A DNA stretch of 19,492 nt. It comes from an uncultured Flavobacterium sp. (GTDB taxonomy: Bacteria; Bacteroidota; Bacteroidia; Flavobacteriales; Flavobacteriaceae). The position numbers and the translations under genes are program-made. The number at the start of each line of letters is the position of its first letter. Position 1 is the stretch's first letter. The stretch lies in contig NZ_CAMLMK010000055.1 in NCBI RefSeq assembly GCF_946481155.1, positions 1 through 19,492 of the forward strand, read 5' to 3'. This document shows, in pieces, positions 15,268-19,492 of this stretch. The notes beneath the pieces were generated by a model. That model searched no databases. It saw only the letters and a list, made by a program, of their open reading frames with translations, and was not told where the DNA came from.

Positions 15268-16033
15268 TCTGCAAATGCATGGCGTGCAGCTCTTTAAAGC
15301 GAACATAAATGCTGTAAGCATTCAGATAGCTTATGATAAAGCCTTTTTTTCCGTCAAGGAATCCTAAGCGAATGATATAGCTGTGGAAAAACTTATATGC
15401 CGGCTTAATATAATAATGGAAAAGGTTAGGCTTACAGTCTTTCGAAAACAGCTCAATAGCTTTCAGTTTTCCGTAACTGATCATTTTCGCTTTATACGAT
15501 TCAAAATCATTATAGGAATAATGAATCAGCTTGCCGTGTAATTTCCCTACCGAACCATTTACTTTTAGTTTTTCATGTACTAACCTGCCTGGAATGTAAT
15601 TGGCTTTATCTTTCTTAAACAACCGGATGTTTTTGTCTGTTTGCCATCCGCTGAAGAAAAGCGGCGATTTGTTGAACATGAATTTTCTGTAGAAAAAATA
15701 GGCGTCTTTGGAATTGGGCTTATTAATAGCCGAAATAATTTCTCCTTTTAAATCCTCAGGAATTCTTTCATCGGCATCCAAAAACAGGACCCAGGGATAA
15801 GAAGCGAGGCTGAGGGCAAAATTCCTCTGTGCCGAATAATTCTCAAATTTATGCTCGACAAAAGTTACATTGCTGTTGGATTTTGCGATTTCGGCGGTTT
15901 TGTCAGTGCTAAATGAATCAACGATAATAATCTCGTCGGTAAAACTAAGATTATCAATAATAGACTGGATGTTTTTTTCTTCGTTAAGTGTAATTACAAG
16001 CCCGCTAATTTTATTTTCAAAAGATTGATTCAT
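15251..16033 (-). CDS. Glycosyltransferase family 2, WaaE/KdtX-like
   Basis: A 260-residue GT-A enzyme. It opens with ISGLVITLNEEKNI and then has TDEIIIVDSFSTDKT, the family signature of WaaE/KdtX-type LPS-core glucosyltransferases. YSAQRNFAL leads into the DxD motif D86-A-D88 in VLFLDADER. The GRLVHEKLKVNG segment and the C-terminal YSYNDFESYKAKMISYG helix are also typical. It probably transfers a hexose to the inner core from a UDP-sugar, on the cytoplasmic side of the inner membrane. It has its own -7 box upstream at 16067-16074. Its 3' end overlaps the convergent LPS kinase by 17 bases. Confidence 0.87.
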   Translation of the reverse strand: MNQSFENKISGLVITLNEEKNIQSIIDNLSFTDEIIIVDSFSTDKTAEIAKSNSNVTFVEHKFENYSAQRNFALSLASYPWVLFLDADERIPEDLKGEIISAINKPNSKDAYFFYRKFMFNKSPLFFSGWQTDKNIRLFKKDKANYIPGRLVHEKLKVNGSVGKLHGKLIHYSYNDFESYKAKMISYGKLKAIELFSKDCKPNLFHYYIKPAYKFFHSYIIRLGFLDGKKGFIISYLNAYSIYVRFKELHAMHLQTSPKP

Positions 16034-16066
16034 TTAACTAATTTCATTTTCGCTTTTGGTAGAAAA

Positions 16067-16074
16067 CAAAAATA
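16067..16074 (-). promoter_or_regulatory. -7 promoter element for the WaaE-like gene
   Basis: Read on the minus strand, 16074 to 16067 is TATTTTTG, a full match to TAnnTTTG, 33 bases before the start at 16033. No clear -33 element is visible. Confidence 0.45.
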
Positions 16075-16140
16075 TAATAAATGAAATGATTATCAGCTAT
16101 TGTTGGAAAGTTTTTCAAATTAATTTATAGCCTGATTCCG

Positions 16141-16171
16141 TTGCAAAGCGATAAAAAAAAAACTACTTTTG
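16141..16171 (+). promoter_or_regulatory. Promoter for the GT2-epimerase pair
   Basis: TTG at 16141-16143 is followed after 20 bases by TACTTTTG (16164-16171). This matches both elements of the Bacteroidetes consensus (TTG/TTTG at -33 and TAnnTTTG at -7) with normal spacing. The ATG at 16198 is 26 bases downstream. It is the most complete promoter in the window. Confidence 0.6.
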
Positions 16172-16197
16172 ATGTTCCAAACTTTTGAGTCAAAACA

Positions 16198-17022
16198 ATG
16201 AAAATATCCGTAGTAGTCAGTACCTATAATGCAGAGGAATGGTTGGAAAAAGTGCTAATCGGTTACAGCGTCCAAACCTACAGGGACTTTGAATTAATTA
16301 TAGCAGATGACGGTTCAAGGCCTTCAACTAAGGAACTGATTGATCGTTATGCGGCAAATTATCCCGTTCCGGTAAGGCATTTGTGGCACGAAGACTTAGG
16401 GTATCGCCGTCAGGAGATTCTTAATGTGGCTATTATTGAAGCTGCCAACGAGTATATTATCATGACCGATGGCGACTGTATTCCCCGTAAAGATTTCGTT
16501 GAAGTACATGCCCAATTAGCCGAAAAAGGAAGATTTTTGTCCGGCGGATATTGTAAGCTGACCATGAAAACCAGCAAGCATATCACCAAAGAAGATATTA
16601 TTGAGGAGCGCTGTTTCGATGTGAAATGGCTTAAGAGTATTGACAGTCTTGGCTTTTCTAATTTACTAAAACTAGGCTCCAAAAAGACTTTTTCGTCAAT
16701 TCTGGATCTGATATCACCAACGACACCTTCTTTCAATAACTGTAATTCTTCCGCTTTCCGGGAGGACATGATTGCTATTAACGGTTATGATGAGAGAATG
16801 AAATACGGTGGTCCCGACAGAGAATTCGGGGAACGATTGGAGAATTTCGGTATTAAAGGAAAACAGATACGCCACAAAGCAATAGTTTTGCATTTAGATC
16901 ATGCAAGAGGATACAAAACCCCGGAATCACTGGCTGCGAATTTAGCTATCCGCAAGGAAGTGCGCGATAAGAAAATTAAATGGACGCCATTCGGAATTAA
17001 AAAACAAGAAGAGACCGCTTAA
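16198..17022 (+). CDS. Glycosyltransferase family 2 with galactosyltransferase-like C-terminal region
   Basis: A 274-residue GT-A enzyme. The N-terminus is the classic ISVVVSTYNAEEWL start, followed by FELIIADDGS and the DxD motif D91-G-D93 in IIMTDGDCIPRKDFVEVH. The later NGYDERMKYGGPDREFGERLENFGI (about 200-224) matches the C-terminal domain found in chondroitin-synthase-like and beta-galactosyltransferase-like GT2 proteins, with its G-P/E-D-x-E-F-x-x-R pattern. Its stop shares one base with the epimerase start (TAATG), so the two are co-translated. A role in LPS core or O-glycan synthesis is inferred from the context. Confidence 0.87.
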   Translation: MKISVVVSTYNAEEWLEKVLIGYSVQTYRDFELIIADDGSRPSTKELIDRYAANYPVPVRHLWHEDLGYRRQEILNVAIIEAANEYIIMTDGDCIPRKDFVEVHAQLAEKGRFLSGGYCKLTMKTSKHITKEDIIEERCFDVKWLKSIDSLGFSNLLKLGSKKTFSSILDLISPTTPSFNNCNSSAFREDMIAINGYDERMKYGGPDREFGERLENFGIKGKQIRHKAIVLHLDHARGYKTPESLAANLAIRKEVRDKKIKWTPFGIKKQEETA

Positions 17023-17966
17023 TGAGGATATTAGTTACAGGCGCTGCCGGATTTATCGCTTCCCATTTGTGCGAGAAGTTACATTCATTAGGACATGAAG
17101 TGACAGGCATTGATAATTTCAATGATTATTATGATGTAAATCTAAAAGAATTAAACGCATCCGATTTAGCTGAAAAAGGAATAAAAATCCACCGACTTGA
17201 TCTTAATGCAGATCTAAAACCTGTTTTTGATATGCCATTTGATTATGTTTATCATTTAGCGGCACAACCGGGAATTTCATCCGATACTACCTTAAAAGAG
17301 TACGTTGATAATAATATTTATGCTACCCAAAATCTTCTGGAAGCAGTTTTGGAATACAATCCGAGCCTTAAATTATTCGTAAACATAGCTACATCATCAG
17401 TATATGGCATTGAAGCCACTGTGAATGAAGTAGTCCCTGCAAAACCTATTTCTTTTTACGGAACGACAAAGTTAGCAGGAGAGCAGCTGGCACTTGGCCT
17501 GCAGCGTACAGGGAAATTAAAGGCGTGTTCTATTCGTCTTTACTCCGTATTCGGGCCGAGAGAACGTCCGGAAAAATTATACACCAAACTGATTGACAAT
17601 TTATACAACAATAAGCCATTCCCGCTTTTCGAAGGAAGCATTAACCACGAGCGCAGCTTTACTTATGTAGGCGATATCGCAGACGGTCTTGCCGCCATAA
17701 TAGGAAGGGAAGAAGTAGTCAATGGCGAAATTATCAATTTAGGAACCGATGAAGTAAACACCACAGCCGAAGGCATAAAAGCTGTTGAAGAAATCATGGC
17801 AAAAGAACTGATTATCGAGCACAAACCCGCCCGTAAAGGCGACCAGCAAAAAACTGCAGCCGTAATTGATAAGGCCAAAAAGCTTTTGGATTACCAGCCT
17901 AAGGTTTCCCTAAAACAAGGCTTGAAGGAACAGGTCAACTGGTACCTGGAGAAATTTACGAAATAA
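17022..17966 (+). CDS. NAD-dependent nucleotide-sugar epimerase/dehydratase
   Basis: A 314-residue extended SDR protein. The Rossmann loop GAAGFIAS lies at residues 7-14 and D31 follows the second strand, favouring NAD. The active-site residues are the serines of ATSSVYG (125-126) and Y146/K150 in YGTTK. The HLAAQPGISSDTTLKEYVDNNI and RLYSVFGPRERPEKLYTKLI segments resemble UDP-glucuronate or UDP-hexose 4-epimerases. It probably supplies an epimerised UDP-sugar to the neighbouring transferases, but the exact substrate cannot be fixed. It is translationally coupled to the preceding GT2 gene. Its last 11 bases overlap the convergent GT9 gene. Confidence 0.85.
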   Translation: MRILVTGAAGFIASHLCEKLHSLGHEVTGIDNFNDYYDVNLKELNASDLAEKGIKIHRLDLNADLKPVFDMPFDYVYHLAAQPGISSDTTLKEYVDNNIYATQNLLEAVLEYNPSLKLFVNIATSSVYGIEATVNEVVPAKPISFYGTTKLAGEQLALGLQRTGKLKACSIRLYSVFGPRERPEKLYTKLIDNLYNNKPFPLFEGSINHERSFTYVGDIADGLAAIIGREEVVNGEIINLGTDEVNTTAEGIKAVEEIMAKELIIEHKPARKGDQQKTAAVIDKAKKLLDYQPKVSLKQGLKEQVNWYLEKFTK

Positions 17967-19008
17967 TAGTTTTTACAAACTCCGATAATGACGCCCGATA
18001 CAAATCAGGCGTTAATTTTTTATACAAATCCATAGCCTGTTTTTTGAATTTCTTCGGATGTTCACTGCCATATATTTCCGGAAAATAATCTTTCAGGTGG
18101 ACAGCAACATGGTCCTTGTCATCTGTAAGCATATTCCATGACGATTTGTTTATCCACGGACTGAAGATCGTAAATGTCGGTATATTTAGTGCCTTACTCA
18201 TATTCACCGCACCGCCTTCATTGCCAATCATGGCATCACATTGCGATAAAACGGCCAAAAAGGTGCGCAGACCTTTAGTGTAGAAATCAAATACGATTTT
18301 TTGCCGGGTTTCCGGTTGACACAGATTGTAGATAGCACGTGCTTCTTCTTCCTGATTTGGCATGAAATTAAAAAGCAGCTGGAGATTACCTTCTTTGGCA
18401 ATAAGGTCAAGGGTTTCCGCCATTTGCTTCGGCGGTAAGCTTTTGTTTTTACCACTTCCCAACACACTGATCATGATAATCGGAACGGTAGTGTCCAGTC
18501 GCTCCGAAACGGATTTTTTCGCTGCACTGATTTCTTCTTCCGACAAATAAATCTTCGGATAAATAATAGCGGTTTCCTTTTTAAGCAAAGCTTCCGCTAA
18601 CTGCAAACGATGCACAATGGCTGAGCCTTCGACATCCGCTTTAGGTTGTAAAGTATTGGTAAAAAGCAGTGAAGTATACCATTTTTTAAAACCGATCCTG
18701 ATTTTGGCACCCGAGAAATAAGCAGGAAGGACGCTTTCCCATTTTCCATAAGCATCAATCACCGCATCGTAATGTTCTTTTTTTAGAGACTTTCCAAAAC
18801 GGATTAACTCCAAAAAAGCATTCTTCTTAGGGGTATTAAAGAAAACGATTTTATCGATAAACGGATTGTTTTCAACAACGGCACTTGTACCGGAGTGTAT
18901 CATATAATGCACTTCCCAGTCCGGATGATTGGTCTTTAAGGCTTCACAGATTACCGTGCTCGCCAGCACATCACCAATCATTTTTTGCTGAATAACTACT
19001 ACTTTCAT
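17956..19008 (-). CDS. Glycosyltransferase family 9 (heptosyltransferase-like)
   Basis: A 350-residue GT-B enzyme related to the LPS heptosyltransferases WaaC/WaaF. The N-terminus IQQKMIGDVLASTVICEAL has the family's G-D-x-L-x-x-x pattern. The MIGNEGGAVNMSKALNIPTFTIFSPW segment corresponds to the D-(S/N)-G-x-x-H-x-A-x-A-L-x-x-P-x-x-x-x-F-G motif, but with E-G-G-A-V-N where many members have a histidine. The acceptor is probably an inner-core sugar at the cytoplasmic face of the inner membrane. It lies directly downstream of dapD on the same strand, 26 bases from its stop, so the two may be co-transcribed. Confidence 0.85.
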   Translation of the reverse strand: MKVVVIQQKMIGDVLASTVICEALKTNHPDWEVHYMIHSGTSAVVENNPFIDKIVFFNTPKKNAFLELIRFGKSLKKEHYDAVIDAYGKWESVLPAYFSGAKIRIGFKKWYTSLLFTNTLQPKADVEGSAIVHRLQLAEALLKKETAIIYPKIYLSEEEISAAKKSVSERLDTTVPIIMISVLGSGKNKSLPPKQMAETLDLIAKEGNLQLLFNFMPNQEEEARAIYNLCQPETRQKIVFDFYTKGLRTFLAVLSQCDAMIGNEGGAVNMSKALNIPTFTIFSPWINKSSWNMLTDDKDHVAVHLKDYFPEIYGSEHPKKFKKQAMDLYKKLTPDLYRASLSEFVKTIIS

Positions 19009-19034
19009 TCCGAATATCTTATTAAAAATTCGGA
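19009..19034. other. Inverted repeat between dapD and the GT9 gene
   Basis: TCCGAAT (19009-19015) pairs perfectly with ATTCGGA (19028-19034) around a 12-base AT-rich loop. It fills the whole space between the dapD stop and the GT9 start. It has no T-tract after it on the minus strand, so it is unlikely to be a terminator. A hairpin masking the GT9 start region is possible. Confidence 0.4.
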
Positions 19035-19492
19035 TTAAACCGCTACATCATATTCGCGCAACGCATTGTTGAGCGATGTTTTCAAATCGGTTGAAGGTTT
19101 TCTTTTTCCGATAATCAAGGCACATGGCACCTGATATTCACCTGCAGGGAACTGCTTCGCATAACTTCCCGGAATCACTACGGAACGGGCCGGCACAATT
19201 CCTTTATATTCAATAGGCGTATCGCCCGTAACATCAATAATTTTGGTTGAAGCGGTCAAACATACATTCGCACCTAGAACAGCTTCAGTTTCCACACGGA
19301 CACCTTCCACCACAATGCAACGAGAACCAATAAACGCACCATCTTCAATGATTACCGGAGCAGCCTGCAAAGGTTCTAAAACCCCACCGATACCAACTCC
19401 GCCACTCAAGTGAACGTTTTTACCGATTTGCGCACAACTTCCAACGGTCGCCCAGGTATCTACCATAGTGCCTTCATCTACATAAGCACCAA
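19035..19492 (-). CDS. dapD: 2,3,4,5-tetrahydropyridine-2,6-dicarboxylate N-succinyltransferase, C-terminal part
   Basis: This cytoplasmic trimeric enzyme transfers succinyl from succinyl-CoA to tetrahydrodipicolinate in the diaminopimelate/lysine pathway. The frame is open to the right window edge. Its visible part begins [23 protein letters not shown], so the first codon lies beyond the window and the Met at 19466 is internal. The visible 151 residues form the left-handed beta-helix of hexapeptide repeats ([39 protein letters not shown]). The active-site glycine-rich [11 protein letters not shown] segment and the C-terminal [17 protein letters not shown] are typical of DapD. The N-terminal domain, probably over 100 residues, is missing because of the window boundary, not a mutation. 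Confidence 0.95.
   Translation of the reverse strand, partial: GAYVDEGTMVDTWATVGSCAQIGKNVHLSGGVGIGGVLEPLQAAPVIIEDGAFIGSRCIVVEGVRVETEAVLGANVCLTASTKIIDVTGDTPIEYKGIVPARSVVIPGSYAKQFPAGEYQVPCALIIGKRKPSTDLKTSLNNALREYDVAV

Noticed and set aside
16410..16769. 119-residue minus-strand frame opposite the GT2 gene
   Set aside because: Shadow of a clear glycosyltransferase; no promoter or motif of its own.
1..19492. CRISPR array, tRNA or rRNA genes, transposase or prophage genes
   Set aside because: None seen; spacers are short and hold only promoters, a terminator and the inverted repeats.

Overview
The window looks like a chromosomal segment of a Flavobacteriaceae-type Bacteroidetes bacterium, probably Flavobacterium or a close relative. 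The DNA is AT-rich. Several intergenic regions carry the Bacteroidetes -7 promoter element TAnnTTTG, and starts mostly lack Shine-Dalgarno sequences. Protein families such as GxxExxY, the Sua5 neighbourhood, flavobacterial-type LPS kinases and dapD next to a GT9 enzyme fit that lineage. This assignment is an inference from sequence style; no rRNA is present. The window is gene-dense: the longest stretches without a gene are 1079-1226 and 16034-16197, and both hold promoters.

Left edge (1-1078): housekeeping genes on the minus strand. These are a probable start of a gene leaving the window (possibly CCA tRNA nucleotidyltransferase) and the tRNA t6A enzyme Sua5/TsaC. Between them sits a small GxxExxY gene enclosed by near-perfect inverted repeats. 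Its natural start region is broken by an in-frame TAA. It looks like a small inserted module that has begun to decay.

Centre (1227-10837): one plus-strand operon for a 5,7-diamino nonulosonic acid of the pseudaminic type. The order is pseB, pseC, an aldo/keto reductase, a cytidylyltransferase fused to a glutamate-1-semialdehyde-aminomutase-like aminotransferase, a double-GNAT protein, pseI, a GT-B-like transferase with a four-cysteine motif, and a GT2-like transferase. Genes are tightly coupled by GTGA and ATGA overlaps and by TTG or GTG starts. The UDP-sugar hydrolase PseG is not in the window. The reductase and the fused aminotransferase are extra relative to the canonical six-step pathway, so the final sugar may be a modified or aminated derivative. 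This is the most interesting part. The operon ends at a strong bidirectional terminator at about 10858-10897.

Right part (10865-19008): an LPS or envelope glycan region with genes on both strands. It holds a rhamnosyltransferase-like GT, two paralogous Kdo/WaaP-type LPS kinases flanking a PbgA/YejM-like membrane sulfatase-fold protein, a WaaE/KdtX-like GT2, another GT2, a nucleotide-sugar epimerase and a GT9 heptosyltransferase-like protein. Several convergent pairs overlap at their 3' ends. The window closes with the C-terminal part of dapD (lysine/diaminopimelate pathway).

Overall, the window can be read as a surface-polysaccharide island between the housekeeping genes sua5 and dapD. It makes a CMP-activated nonulosonic acid and carries glycosyltransferases and lipid-A/core kinases that may place it on LPS or another surface glycan.
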